Assembly (NCBI GenBank): GCA_963383645.1
Contig: OY726563.1
Coordinates: 32,965,575 to 33,029,574, forward strand
Source of the DNA: Muscardinus avellanarius
Taxonomy: Eukaryota > Chordata > Mammalia > Rodentia > Gliridae
Direction of reading: 5' to 3'
DNA: 64,000 nucleotides
The position numbers and the translations under genes were made by a program. Positions within the stretch are counted from its first letter, which is position 1; every line of letters begins with the position of its first letter. The notes under the pieces were generated by a model, which was not told where the DNA came from, did not search any database, and worked only from the letters and a program-made list of their open reading frames with translations. Of this stretch, positions 50,804 through 60,828 are shown one piece after another.

Positions 50804-51255
50804 CTGGCCTGCTCTTAAACTTAGTGGAATGGCACGATATGTACTTCCTATCTAGATGTTTTGCTCAACATAATGTCTGTGATTCATCCATGTTGTTATG
50901 AGTATATGTAACTGATTCGTTTTTATTGCTGAGTTCTATCCCATTGCATAGAGGTACTAAAGTTTGTTTATTAATTTGTTGACAAGCATCTGAGTTATTC
51001 CCAGTTTGGGGCCATTATGCATAAAGCAGCTATTAACATTCACATACGGATCTTTGTGCGGACATAGGTTTTCATTACTCGTGGGTAAATGCCCAAGAGC
51101 GGAATTGCTGGGTCACCAGTACGTAAGTGTTTAACTTTATCAGAAACTCCTCCCCAGAGGGCTGCACCATTTTCCACTCCCACCAGCAACATATGAGAGT
51201 TCAGTTCCCCCACACCCTTGCCTGTCTTTTTAATATTAGTCATTCTAGTGGGTGT

Positions 51256-51603
51256 GGGGACAGCCAAATAAAGACCACAAGACCATTCACAGGAGCCAGA
51301 CTAAAAGTGGAGCTGTAATAACAACAGAGTAATAAGAGGAAGGGAACGCAGAGACCCCTGGCCTTTGTGAGCTCTGAGCCCAGGGAGCTTGTTGTGGCTT
51401 GGAGACCCTCCCAACGAGGGTGTGGGGGACAGGCTGCTTCCTGGCAGTGCGCTTCCTGCTCCATGGCTTGTAGGAAGGGGAGGCCATGGGGTGAGCCACC
51501 AGGGAGGGGAGACAGTTTATCTCAAAAATCAGATTAGCAGGAAAGGTATATTCTATAGGAGACCTTCAACTTCTTTCTCTCCTTTACCCCTACCCCATTT
51601 CTA
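51256..51603. other. Unique non-coding sequence
   Basis: No gene or repeat recognised. Confidence 0.5.
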
Positions 51604-51604
51604 A

Positions 51605-51682
<78 letters not shown>

Positions 51683-51710
51683 CCGAGAGAGCAATAGAGA
51701 GAGAGAGGAC
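51604..51710. repeat. (CA)n-(GA)n compound microsatellite
   Basis: About nine CA units run into about 25 GA units, then broken GA. Confidence 0.96.
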
Positions 51711-52518
51711 GGCAGTTCCCAGGTGCAGGTTGGTGCTAATAAAGAAGGGGAGAGGGGTTACTTAGATACCACTTGGGGCATTCAAAATGGTTTGGCTAAG
51801 GACTCGCCGGCTTTGGGGGAGGCATGTCCTGTGCAAGTTGTAAATTAGACACTAGAAGATGGGAAATCCGTCAAAGAAATAAATCCCAACCCCCGCCTCC
51901 GTGGAGCTTCTGGTCTAATTTTCGATGGGAAATAAATAATGCAACTCCGAAGTTGGAGATAATATAATGCCACCAGGACCTGGACACAGAGAGCTGCCTG
52001 CGTCAAGACTGACAGAGTGTGACAGGTTAATCCAGAGGGGCTTACCAGAGGAAGACAGGAATCTGAAGGAGAGAAGCACCAGGAATTAAGCACGCGGCAG
52101 AGGAAGCGCCCCACCGGCCTAATAAGAATAATTGTCTTAGTGTGCGTGTCTGCTTAGGGCCTTGTTAACTGCATGTTCCCCGAAATTTTTCTTAGGGAAA
52201 CATTATCCCCCCAAAATTAATCTATTTTTAGAATTATAAGGAAACTTCTGGTAATAAAGCCATCTGCAGACCTCTGCTACTATGGTAAGTGTGAGCCTTG
52301 TGGTCGCCTGGGAAGGTCTCTGACATTATCTTGAAAGGGGGGCGGAGGTAGGGCATAGGGCATCACCTGTTCTGTCAATCACTCAGGAAACAAATGGCTA
52401 GAACCAAGAAGTAGTCTTTCTGACATCCAAATGGTGAACTTTGGCCAAAAGAGGAAACATGAATCTCATTCTCTTGGGCCTAGACACCTTGGGATCTGAA
52501 TTCTTTTTGTTGTTGTTT
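51711..52518. other. Unique sequence; possible conserved block 52120-52290
   Basis: 'ggcctaataagaataattgt', 'ccccaaaattaatctatttt' and 'gaaacttctggtaataaagc' form an AT-rich, CNE-like block. No gene or repeat recognised. Confidence 0.4.
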
Positions 52519-52593
52519 GTGGTGCTAGGGATGGAAGTCGGGGCCATGATGGGTAGGCAAGAGCTCTGCCACATAGCCACACCCACAGCCTTG
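52519..52593 (-). mobile_element. ID monomer SINE
   Basis: 'gtggtgctagggatggaagt', 'gggtaggcaagagctctgcc' and 'acatagccacacccacagcc'. Confidence 0.9.
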
Positions 52594-52602
52594 AGAACAT
52601 TC

Positions 52603-52642
<40 letters not shown>
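52603..52642. repeat. (GT)n microsatellite
   Basis: About 20 GT units between two minus-strand SINE parts. Confidence 0.96.
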
Positions 52643-52652
<10 letters not shown>

Positions 52653-52659
52653 CAGAGGC

Positions 52660-53106
52660 TGGTGATTGAACCCAGGGGCATTCTACCTCCAAGGTCTACC
52701 TCCACCAGCCTTTTTGTTTGTTTGTTTGGTTTGGATTTTGGGTTTTTGTGGTACTGGGAATGGAACCCAGGGGCATTGTACCTCTGAGCTACACACCCAG
52801 CCCTATTTTTTTTTAGTCTTTTTATTTTTGAAACAGAGTCTCACTGAGTTGCAAAGGACCTCACTAAGTAGCTGAGGTTGTCTGCAAGCCGCAATCCTCA
52901 GGTCTCAGCCTCCCGAATGCTGGGATTACAAGCCTGCGCCACCATGCCAGGCTCTTTACTTTCCTATTATTATTATTATTATGAAACAGGGTCTCACTAA
53001 GTTGCTAATAGCTTTACTAAGTTGCTGAGGCTGTCCTTGAACCTGCTGATCCTCCTGTCTGAGCCTCCCAAGTACTGAGGTTACAGGCATGCGCCATCAC
53101 ACTCAG
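52660..53106 (-). mobile_element. B1-ID SINE interrupted by a second SINE
   Basis: The ID half (52660-52715, 'gtgattgaacccaggggcat') and the B1 half (52982-53106, 'gaaacagggtctcactaagt' to 'catgcgccatcacactcagc') flank a SINE at 52749-52953, again inserted in the linker. Confidence 0.85.
52749..52953 (-). mobile_element. B1-ID composite SINE, young-type
   Basis: 'ggtactgggaatggaaccca', the double B1 arm 'gttgcaaaggacctcactaa' and 'tgcgccaccatgccaggct'. Full length. Confidence 0.94.
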
Positions 53107-53259
53107 CTGGGAACATTCTTAAGAGCACCCACCAGCAGTAGGGTTCAGAGGTGGCATGTGCTCGAGGAGAAGAGATGTCAGCCAGCCAGGAACTCCTTGC
53201 AGAAGGGACATCAAGCTGCAGATGAGTCAGCTCTGAATTGTAAGCCAAATACTTCAGGT
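53107..53259. other. Unique non-coding sequence
   Basis: Nothing recognised. Confidence 0.45.
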
Positions 53260-53430
53260 TCGGGTTTCTCTGTTTATTTTCTCTGCCCGCCTCCGCACTG
53301 TTTATTAAAACGTGAGCTCTATGAAGGGCAGGGGCTTCATCTGTCATGTTCACAGCTGTATCCGCAGCTAGAAATGTGCCTGGCACATGACTCACTAAAT
53401 ATTTGTTGAACGGATGGATAGCAAAGGCCT
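53260..53430 (+). mobile_element. L2 LINE 3' end
   Basis: 'tgagctctatgaagggcagg', 'ggcttcatctgtcatgttca', 'atgtgcctggcacatgactc' and 'actaaatatttgttgaacgg' are the L2 terminus in sense order. Confidence 0.92.
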
Positions 53431-54600
53431 AATTGAATGCTCAGGCCTCGATTTAGCTGAGCTACTCAATTAATCTGGGGAGGTGGAGTGCTAGAAAACA
53501 GAGGAGGCCTGACCAGGGTGCAACCGAGAAGCACAAAACAGCAAGCCCCCATGAGGCCAGCGTGACAGACTCGAGGTGACCAAAGGAGGAAACCCAAGGG
53601 GAAGGTGACCTCTCTGAAGTTTCGAGTGCCAGCTGTGTTCTCAACCCCCTCTTTGCTGGTCCTGTTTTTACTGCCAGTCTCTTGGGGAGGTGCACCCTAT
53701 TTCAAAACGGGTTCTGCCAGGCATGGTGACACATGCCTAGTTGGGGGGGGGAGGTGAAACAGGAGGATCGCAGGTTCAAAGCCAGATTACAGTACCACAA
53801 AAATAAGTAAATAAATACAAAACAAATAATAAATAGTGTCCTAACATGGCCTTGCTTCTTCAGACACATACTAGAATTCTCCAGGAGTAGACAAAAGCAG
53901 GTTTTCAGGACAGAAAAGCTCCAGGCAGCCAGGGGAAGCCAAACCCCCCAACTTCCCTCCAGGAACTTCTCTGCCTCTTGCAGTTTACCCCACCCCCAGA
54001 AAAAACACCCTGTCTGTGACCGGTCCTTGGAAGACCAGGGTTCTTTTCTTTGTTTCACCGAAGCAGAGTTGAGACAGGCAGACATTGTTTAAATTTGCTT
54101 TGCTAAAGAATAAAGGAGGAGCAGAAACTCAAGCAGCATAAAAATCATATTAATTTCCCAGGTCCTGACTTGGAAGTGGGGTGTGCCTGGACACACAGGG
54201 GCAAACCTGCCATCCAGAGTCGGATGAGAAAGCTGAAGTGCCCGCTGGGGGCCTCAGCTCTGCTCGTGTCCCCCCACTCCAGCCTTCAGCAAACCAAGAG
54301 GCAGATGCCATCTCTCTTCCAGGGTCTTCCGGGAGTCCTTTTCCTGTCCTTCTGCCTCAGGAAGACGCCTCCCAGCGTGTGAGGGTGCAGCTAGTCCGTG
54401 GATGATGTGCAGGACGGCAGTGGTTGACAGCCAGCAAATAATCAAGCTCTCTGGGTCTGCGTTATCTAATCCACCTACCTCCAGAGCTTCCCTTGGAAGC
54501 GTCCCTCCCCCCACGCCATCTGGAAGTGGTTTTGAAAAAAAAAAACTACTCATTATTGTTAAAAAGCAACACACAGGTTTTCTCAAGATACAGTCACCTC
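53431..54600. other. Unique sequence with one degraded SINE
   Basis: A plus-strand B1 scrap with a poly-G run lies at 53712-53805 ('tgccaggcatggtgacacat', 'aacaggaggatcgcaggttc', then 'cagtaccacaaaaataagta'), with most of the middle deleted. The remainder has no recognised gene or repeat. Confidence 0.6.
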
Positions 54601-54722
54601 AGCAGCCCCTAACCTAGAAGTCCCAGGAAGGGTAGGAGTCTTGATGTTGTTGGCCACTGTTTAACCACCACCCGGCACATAGTAGGAACTTGCTAAATGA
54701 CTATGGAATGAATGCAGAATTA
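54601..54722 (+). repeat. L2 LINE 3' tail
   Basis: 'aggagtcttgatgttgttgg', 'ccacccggcacatagtagga' and 'acttgctaaatgactatgga' match the L2 terminus. Confidence 0.78.
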
Positions 54723-55375
54723 ATAAACTATAATAGGGGTGTTTCTGTTACTTCTACATTTTAAAAAATCACCCTATTAGCCCTTAGTGTGCATACATGT
54801 CTCCACCACCTTTTATCCCATTAAGATATATGACTACAATGCACCAATAAAAGATTTTTTTAAATCATCCTAAAATTCAGCAGCCTAACAACCGTTTTAT
54901 TATGCTTATGGTTTCTGTGGGTCAGGAATTTGAACAAGGTGAGCCTCAGTGCCCTGTTGGTCTCTGCCCTACAATGTCCGGGGTCTCCATTGAGAAGACT
55001 TGAAGGAATCCAGGGGTTGGGGGTGGAATCATCTGGAGGGTCCTTCACTCTCACGCCTGGCACCGGCGCTGCCACGACTCAGGGGCAGGGCTCAGCTAGG
55101 ACAGTGAATGCAAGCACCTCAGTGCAGACTCTTCGGGTGGATTGGGCTTCCTCCAGGCATGACCGACTGAGGGTGGTCAGAATTCTTACATGACAGCTGC
55201 CAGGGCTCCAAGGCAGAAGCTCAGTGGCCTTTCATCACCCAGCTCAGGCCTGCTTTTGCTTCAAGTAGTCACCAGCACATCCAGATTCAAGAGGAGAAAC
55301 CGACCCCACTTCTCTTGGGACGGTGCATCATAAAACTTTGGAATCATGTTTTATATTCATTTATTTGTTTATTTG
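54723..55375. other. Unique non-coding sequence
   Basis: 54820-54860 ('tatatgactacaatgcacca') may be an L1 tail, but is too short to call. The remainder is unrecognised. Confidence 0.45.
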
Positions 55376-55434
55376 TGGTATTAGGGATAAAATCTATGGT
55401 CTCACACATGTTAGGCTACATCCTCAGCATAGCT
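55376..55434 (-). mobile_element. ID monomer fragment
   Basis: 'tggtattagggataaaatct' and 'atggtctcacacatgttagg' then 'ctacatcctcagcatagc'. Diverged and internally deleted. Confidence 0.75.
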
Positions 55435-55445
55435 TTTTTGGAGGG

Positions 55446-55858
55446 TACTGAGGATTGAACCCAGGGGCTTTCTACCTCTGAGCTACACCCTAGCCATGGT
55501 TTGTTTTTTTTGTTTGTTTGTGTTTTGTTTTGTTTTGTTTTTTGGTGGTACTGGGGTTCCTGGAAATCCTTCTACCTCCAGGCTACACTCCCAGACCCAT
55601 TTTATACTTTTTTATTTGGAAACAGGGTCTCTTAAAGCTAGCGAGGCTGGCTTCGAACCTGTGCAATCCTCCTGTCTCCGCCTCCCTCCCAAACACGGGG
55701 ATTACAAGCGTGCACCACCACGCCCGGCTTTTATTTTTATTTTGAAACGGAGTCTCACTAAGTTGCGGAGGGCCTCACTACGTTGTTGAGGCTGGCCACG
55801 AACCTGCCATCCTCCTGTCTCAGCCTCCCAAGTACTGGGATCACAGGCATGTGCCATT
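55446..55858 (-). mobile_element. B1-ID SINE interrupted by a second SINE
   Basis: The ID half (55446-55497, 'tactgaggattgaacccagg') and the B1 half (55730-55858, 'tattttgaaacggagtctca' to 'gggatcacaggcatgtgcca') flank the copy at 55544-55729. Confidence 0.86.
55544..55729 (-). mobile_element. B1-ID SINE, 'Lnk-GGAAAC' variant
   Basis: 'ctacctccaggctacactcc', 'tttatttggaaacagggtct' and 'aacacggggattacaagcgt'. Inserted in the linker of the flanking SINE. Confidence 0.93.
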
Positions 55859-55892
55859 CCCAACAGGCTTGATGCAAGGTTTTATGTGCAAG

Positions 55893-56818
55893 CCTTCAGG
55901 AGGTAAGATCAAGAAGTTTTTCATTGGTCGCAAAAGGAAGGGGCAGGGAGTGGCCTTTGGGGGCCTTGCAAAGTCACAGGCAGTAAGAAGAAAACTCAAA
56001 ATGTGTTGCTATCTAAGGCATTATGTTAAGATTTGGCGTTGAGGTGGTGTGTTATATGTGTTATGTGTTATATGTGGGACAGTGAGGGCTTGAGAGAGAG
56101 ACTAGAGCGAAGCCATAAGGAGTATGAGAAGCCGGATACTCAAGATGTCTCTGGGTGACAGCAGGGAACGTTAGCCCACCCGAAGGATAAGGAAGCTGGG
56201 GCATTTACCCATCAAGCCGTACCCCTAACCAAGCCAGGGGCATCAAGGTGGGCTGGTCTCCTCAGGGGTCCTGCCCACTCAGGCAGAAGGGCCCAAGTGT
56301 TGGCAGAAGGATCCAAGGTGGGCAGCTGTGTGGTGATGCATGCCTATAATCCCAGGTACTCGGGAGGCAGAGGCAGGCTGCTCGCAAGGCCAGACTAGGC
56401 AACTTGGTGAAACCCTGTCCCAAAATAAAAATATAAAAAAGGATGGGGCATAGCTCAGTGGTAGAGCCCCTGGGTTCAAGCCCTAGTACCAAAACAGAAG
56501 GAGCCTGGGGCACATGAGAGACACCACAGCTGCCCCAAGGGTCAGGGAAGCCCTCCACAAGCAACTTTTCTTCTCAAAGAAGTTCAAGGGTCAGGAACAT
56601 TGGATTTGTACATCATGTGCATGTTTTTCTGTGTTACATGTGGATTTTCACCAAATACCACCTCGGCGCCAAATCTTAACATAATGCCTTAGATAGCAAC
56701 ATGTTTTGAGTTTTCTTACTGCCCGTGGGTTTGCAAGGCCCCCAATGGCCACTCCCTGCCCCTTCCTTTTGCAACTAATGGAAAACTTCAACAAATTTGC
56801 CCACAGACCTCCTGCAGG
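55893..56818. repeat. Large imperfect inverted repeat (~160-bp arms, ~600-bp spacer)
   Basis: The left arm (55893-56048) and right arm (56657-56818) are reverse complements with small gaps. Matching landmarks are 'aaaaggaaggggcagggagt', 'gttgctatctaaggcattat' and 'gttaagatttggcg' on the left, with their complements on the right. The spacer holds unique sequence and one plus-strand SINE (56318-56493). The arms are not B1, ID, MIR or L2. They could be two opposed copies of an unidentified low-copy element, a foldback element or a duplicated-inverted unique segment. Confidence 0.85.
56318..56493 (+). mobile_element. B1-ID composite SINE in the inverted-repeat spacer
   Basis: 'gtggtgatgcatgcctataa' to 'gaaaccctgtcccaaaataa', ID 'ggatggggcatagctcagtg' and 'gggttcaagccctagtacca'. 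Confidence 0.93.
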
Positions 56819-57500
56819 AGGGGGGCGGGTGGAGGCTGTTTATGCCCAGGAGAGAGCTTTCCCCGTGTGCAGGGTGAGCTGCCCGGAGTTATGGGTGCCA
56901 TACTCTGACCTCTGACCTCGGCTGAGCGTGGCAGGCAGTGGCCAACCCAGTGTAAGTTACCATTGAGCAACTGAGGGTTGGAGGATCTTTCAGACCCTGT
57001 CAGCACCCCAGTGGGGGTTTCTTTGCAGTGAAAGCTGGTGAACAGCTTTTGGGGGATGGGGTGTCGCGCGAGCCAAGATGAGCACCATCTGGACGTGTAC
57101 ACACAGTTCAGGGTCAAGGCTGGCCCTCTGGTCCTGGTGACCTGAGATTCTGAAAGGACACTCATTCTCAGATTCTCAGCCAAAGCTTCGCAGTGCTGCT
57201 GCCATGGGATTCCAGGTCTTGGGATCACTGGCAAACTGGGGGCAATGCTACAAAAATACTAACCAACTCAAGCAACTGGAGGCAAAAATAAGTGAGCAAA
57301 TGGAAGAAAAAATATTGTTTTGAAGACAATCTGACACCCTTTTATTTGCAAATAACTAAATAGAATTTCTGTAACATTTTCAAACAGTGGCGGTCTTAAT
57401 GACCCTCTTAAAGCGTCCTTCAATCCCACTGTGACTGAATATGAAGTATATGCCATGCTCTGAGTTAAGTGATTTTTTTTCAAGTTAAAAACAATAATAA
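56819..57500. other. Unique non-coding sequence
   Basis: A 148-codon minus frame (56788-57234) has no domain features. No repeat recognised. Confidence 0.5.
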
Positions 57501-57679
57501 TGAGCTGGGCGCACGGTAGAGTATGTCTGTAATCCTGGTTATTTGGGAAGCTGAACAGGAGGATCGCAGGTCTGGGGCCAGCTTCAGCAACTTAGTAAGA
57601 CCCTGTTTCATAATAAAAACGTAAAAAAGGCTGGTGGTATAACATAGAGGTAGAAATGCCCCTGGGTTTAACCCCCAGT

Positions 57680-57681
<2 letters not shown>
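57501..57681 (+). mobile_element. B1-ID composite SINE
   Basis: 'gagctgggcgcacggtagag' to ID 'ggctggtggtataacataga' and 'gggtttaacccccagtatta'. Confidence 0.93.
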
Positions 57682-57717
<36 letters not shown>

Positions 57718-57787
57718 GGAGGAGGAGGAGAAGGAGGAGGAGGAGGAGGAGGAGGAGGAGGAGGAGGAGGAGGAGGAGGAGGAGGAG
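57682..57787. repeat. (AAT)n-(GGA)n compound microsatellite
   Basis: About 12 AAT units followed by about 22 GGA/GAA units, purely purine after 57718. It grew from the SINE tail. Confidence 0.97.
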
Positions 57788-58108
57788 AAAAAGAACTGCC
57801 TGTGAGGCAAAGCTGTTCAGTAGGAGTAGGTAACTGAATATGGAACACCACGCTGGCCACTTGTCAACTGCCCCCATCTGTGGCTCCTCACCTGAGGTGC
57901 AATTTTGCCTGCAGACTCTGGAATATTCTCCCTTGCAGCAGCAGCCCATCCCTGGATCTTATCTGGGTCAAGGTCTCCCTAAGGACACTGAAACAGTATG
58001 TGGGAGGGTCAGGGAGACAGAGAGAGGAAAGAGAAGAGGAGGGGAGGGAGAAAAGGGAAGGAAAGGGGGGTAGGAAGAGAGGAGGAGGAGGCAGAAATGG
58101 GGAAGGGG
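57788..58108. other. Unique sequence then purine-rich patch
   Basis: 57998-58103 is a GGA/GAGA-rich purine stretch directly upstream of the next SINE. No gene recognised. Confidence 0.55.
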
Positions 58109-58281
58109 TAATCCCAGCATTCAGGAGGCTGAGACAGGAGGATTGCGGTTCGAGGACAGCCTCAGCTACTTAGTGAGGCCCTTTGCAACTCAGTGAGACC
58201 TGGTTTCACAATAAAGAATAAATAATAGGGCTGAGGGTGAAGCCCGAAGGTAGAATGCCCCTGGGCTCTATCCCCAGAACT
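58109..58281 (+). mobile_element. 5'-truncated B1-ID SINE, young-type
   Basis: Starts at 'ggtaatcccagcattcagga', then 'tagtgaggccctttgcaact' and ID 'gggctgagggtgaagcccga'. The first ~20 bases of B1 are missing. Confidence 0.94.
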
Positions 58282-58935
58282 GCAAAAGAAAAAAAAGAAA
58301 TGGAAGGGGGAAGGGAGAAGAGAAGGAGAAAGGGCTAGAAAATGGGCAGAGGAGAGGAGTAAGAAGAGGTGAGCACAGGAGGAGGGGGAAAGGGAGAAGG
58401 GAAGAAGAAAGAGAAGGAAAAGTGAGAGAACTCTCCTGGGATGGAAAAGCCAAGAAGTCAAATACCTCACCCCATGATAAACAGAATCCCAGCTGAACCA
58501 AGAACAGAACAGTGGTAAAGTCATTCAAACTCCAAATTCCTGAAGGTGGAAAATAAACTCATCTCTGCTGGTGAATGGAAATTTAGAGAAGATGGCGATG
58601 AGGTGGATCCCTAGTCCCCTGTCCCTGGCATAGGGCACAGTGGCATTGACAGGCTGAGAAAGGGGACTGGAGGTGTCCAGTGCTGTCCACCCCCTCTGCT
58701 GCAGCTTTTCAGCCAAGTGGCTAAGGTCCAGAGAGGCAGAGAAAAAGAGGCCAAACACACAGGAAAGGAGATGGCGTTTGGATGATGGACAAAGGCCCTG
58801 GTGGCCTGGAACAGGGAGGGACCCAGAGCTGGAGTTAGAAGCCAAGAAGCCAGGTAGTGAAGTGACCTGCAGATGAAGGCCAGTCCTGAGCAAGGAAGAA
58901 GGCTGCAGGTTACAGAAAGGCATCCCTCCTGCCCT
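58282..58935. other. Purine-rich tail then unique sequence
   Basis: 58283-58428 is an A/G-rich stretch extending the SINE tail; the rest is unique with nothing recognised. Confidence 0.55.
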
Positions 58936-59010
58936 GGGCTGTGGTGAAGTTCAGTGGTAGAGTACTTGCCTAGCATGCAGGAAGCCCCTGGATTCCATTC
59001 CAGCACCCTA
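58936..59010 (+). mobile_element. ID monomer SINE
   Basis: 'gggctgtggtgaagttcagt', 'ggtagagtacttgcctagca' and 'ggattccattccagcaccct'. Confidence 0.93.
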
Positions 59011-59545
59011 GAAAAGAAAAGATCCAGGGCTTTTCAGAAACCTGGCCTGTGTGGGGACAAAGCCTAAGGTACTGGAACTCTGGCTCTCCCGTCCCCGGGC
59101 ATGGGGCACCCCGGTAGCCTGCACCTGGCCAGAAGCTTCCCCATCCCTCATCCTCCTCATTCAAAGGATTACTGCACTCAGTAAGGCAGGGTCTGGGAGG
59201 GCCTCTGCTCCCCACACCAAGCCTCCAGTCCGGTCCATACAGGGGTGCTGGTCTGGCCCCCACTGGTGGGAAGGACAGATGAACAAGGGGGTTGTTTGGG
59301 ATATCTTTGATGCTCCACTACCAGCACCTCCCACCCTGGGTCCCTTTACCTGGTTATAAGCACCTCTCCCCCAGCTTCTAAGAGCCTGAGCTTCTGAGTG
59401 GAAGGTTATATCTCAAGCCCCTAAGAAACCTTAGACAATGGGGGACCCCCATGAGGGAGTATGAAGTCTCATATCTCCGGCCTGGAGTCAGGACAGACTC
59501 AGAGATGTAACCTCCCCTTCAGAGCCCCTTGGGGGATCAGGTGAG
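59011..59545. other. Unique non-coding sequence
   Basis: No gene or repeat recognised. Ends in a (CTC)n tract at 59547-59575. Confidence 0.5.
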
Positions 59546-59546
59546 G

Positions 59547-59575
59547 ACTCCTCCTCCTCCTCCTCCTCCTCCTCC
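59547..59575. repeat. (CTC)n microsatellite
   Basis: About nine CTC units on the tail side of the minus-strand SINE. Confidence 0.93.
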
Positions 59576-59579
59576 TTCT

Positions 59580-59758
59580 TTTGGTACTGGAGATTGAACC
59601 CAGGGGCATTCTACCTCTGAGCTACACCCTCAGCCCTTTTATATGTTTTATTTTGAAACAGAGTCTCACTAAGTTGCTGAGGCTGGCTTTGAACCTGTGA
59701 TTCTACAGCCTCCGCCTCCCAAGTACTAGGATGATAGGCATGTGTCACCACACCTGGC
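59580..59758 (-). mobile_element. B1-ID composite SINE
   Basis: 'ttggtactggagattgaacc', 'acctctgagctacaccctca' and 'gtgtcaccacacctggct'. It abuts the MaLR fragment at 59762. Confidence 0.95.
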
Positions 59759-59761
59759 TAC

Positions 59762-59963
59762 TGAGGCTACCCTCAGAATGTTTATGTCCTCCCCAAATTC
59801 ATGTTTTGAAGTCTCAACCCCCAAGACCCTCCTCAGAGCCCAACCACGCTGGCACCTTGATCTCAGACTCCCAGCCTCCGGAACTGTGAGGAACAAATTC
59901 CTGGGCTTTATAAGCCCCACAGTCTGTGGTACTTTGTTATAGCCGCCTAAGCTGGCTGAGACA
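59762..59963 (+). mobile_element. MaLR (MLT1) LTR, internally deleted
   Basis: The 5' part 'atgtttatgtcctccccaaa' with 'ttcatgttttgaagtctcaa' joins the 3' part 'ggcaccttgatctcagactc' and 'ccagcctccggaactgtgag', ending 'tggtactttgttatagccgc'. About half of the LTR is missing from the middle. Confidence 0.88.
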
Positions 59964-60086
59964 CTTTTGCAGAGGAACTCAGCGTGCGGTTCACTTTCTG
60001 GTCCTACTTCACCCCACGCCCTTATAGTGTGTCCTAGGAGCCCTGCATAATAAATCACTCCCCATAACTCCCCATCTCAGCGTCTG

Positions 60087-60107
60087 CTTCCGGGGAAACG
60101 GAAGTGA
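60087..60107. promoter_or_regulatory. Opposed ETS-type sites
   Basis: cttccgggg and acggaagtga face each other with a 2-base gap; both contain the CCGGAAGT-like ETS core. This occurs in unique sequence with retained CpGs. Confidence 0.3.
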
Positions 60108-60125
60108 CAGGGTCCTGTGGGCTGG

Positions 60126-60308
60126 ATAATAATAACAGTTATTACAAAAGGCATCTCATCTAACCTGCCAAACTAGAACATACCACACAGAAGAGGAAAC
60201 GGAAGCTCAGAGACCAAAGGGCCTGGCCCAGGATGGCACAGCCGGTGAGTAGAACGGCCTGGGTTAAACCCAGGCCCCGCCAGCCACAAAGCCAGTGTTT
60301 TGTCCTCT
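60126..60308 (-). repeat. MIR SINE
   Basis: 'ataacagttattacaaaagg', 'agaagaggaaacggaagctc', 'gcctggcccaggatggcaca' and 'gggttaaacccaggccccgc' follow reversed MIR through its tRNA-like end. Confidence 0.87.
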
Positions 60309-60458
60309 ATGCACTGCCGAAAAGAGATGGGGCCCACAGGCCCTCCTGTGGGGAACCCCTCAAGCTTCTGAAGGGAGCATCTGCCAGGGGCCATCTGGAA
60401 CCAGACGGGTACTTAGAACAGATGACTAAAGACAGAGTGAAAACTTCACTTTTTGTGT

Positions 60459-60641
60459 GCATGGCACTAGAGATTGAACTCATGGGTGTTCTGCCTCTGA
60501 GGCACACCCCGAGTCCTTTTAATTTTTTTTATTTCAAAACAGGGTCTTGCTAAGTTGCCCGAGTTAGCCTCAAACCTGCAATCCTCCTACCTTGGCCTTC
60601 CAAATACTTGGATTACAGGCATGTTCCAGCGCACCCAGCTA
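60459..60641 (-). mobile_element. B1-ID composite SINE, old copy
   Basis: 'ggcactagagattgaactca', 'tgcctctgaggcacaccccg' and 'ttccagcgcacccagct'. Confidence 0.92.
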
Positions 60642-60779
60642 AAAGCTCCATTTGAGGCTTCACTTTAGGAATTGACTTCTCAGCATTTACCAGGAGCCAA
60701 TTCCACAAACCCTGGATTTGCCAGGTCTCCAGATGTCTGCAGCTAGGGCCCACTGATTAACCAAACCAAAGCACCCCAA

Positions 60780-60780
<1 letters not shown>
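60642..60780. other. Unique non-coding sequence
   Basis: Nothing recognised. Confidence 0.45.

Positions 60781-60782
<2 letters not shown>

Positions 60783-60824
<42 letters not shown>
60783..60824. repeat. (GT)n microsatellite
   Basis: About 21 GT units on the tail side of the next SINE. Confidence 0.97.

Positions 60825-60828
<4 letters not shown>

Larger units (their letters stand above)
49820..51255 (-). mobile_element. L1M-type LINE, broken by at least four later insertions
   Basis: Reverse-orientation L1 pieces are at 49820-49920 ('attgaggtgtgtaattcata'), 50102-50195 and 50810-51255 ('gattcatccatgttgttatg', 'taaatgcccaagagcggaat', 'tgctgggtcaccagtacgta', 'cattttccactcccaccagc'). Interruptions are an hAT element, MER20, a CT tract plus SINE, and an ID monomer. 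In sense orientation the last piece is the ORF2 C-terminal region; frames are broken. Confidence 0.85.

Noticed and set aside
54815..54860. L1 3' tail
   Set aside because: Only about 30 bp resemble a rodent L1 end, which is too short to call.
55893..56818. A complete LTR retrovirus with two LTRs
   Set aside because: The similar segments are inverted, not direct, are short, and enclose no gag/pol-like sequence, so a provirus is not supported.
57592..57949. Ser- or Leu-homopolymer frames
   Set aside because: They are translations of the GGA array in a SINE tail.
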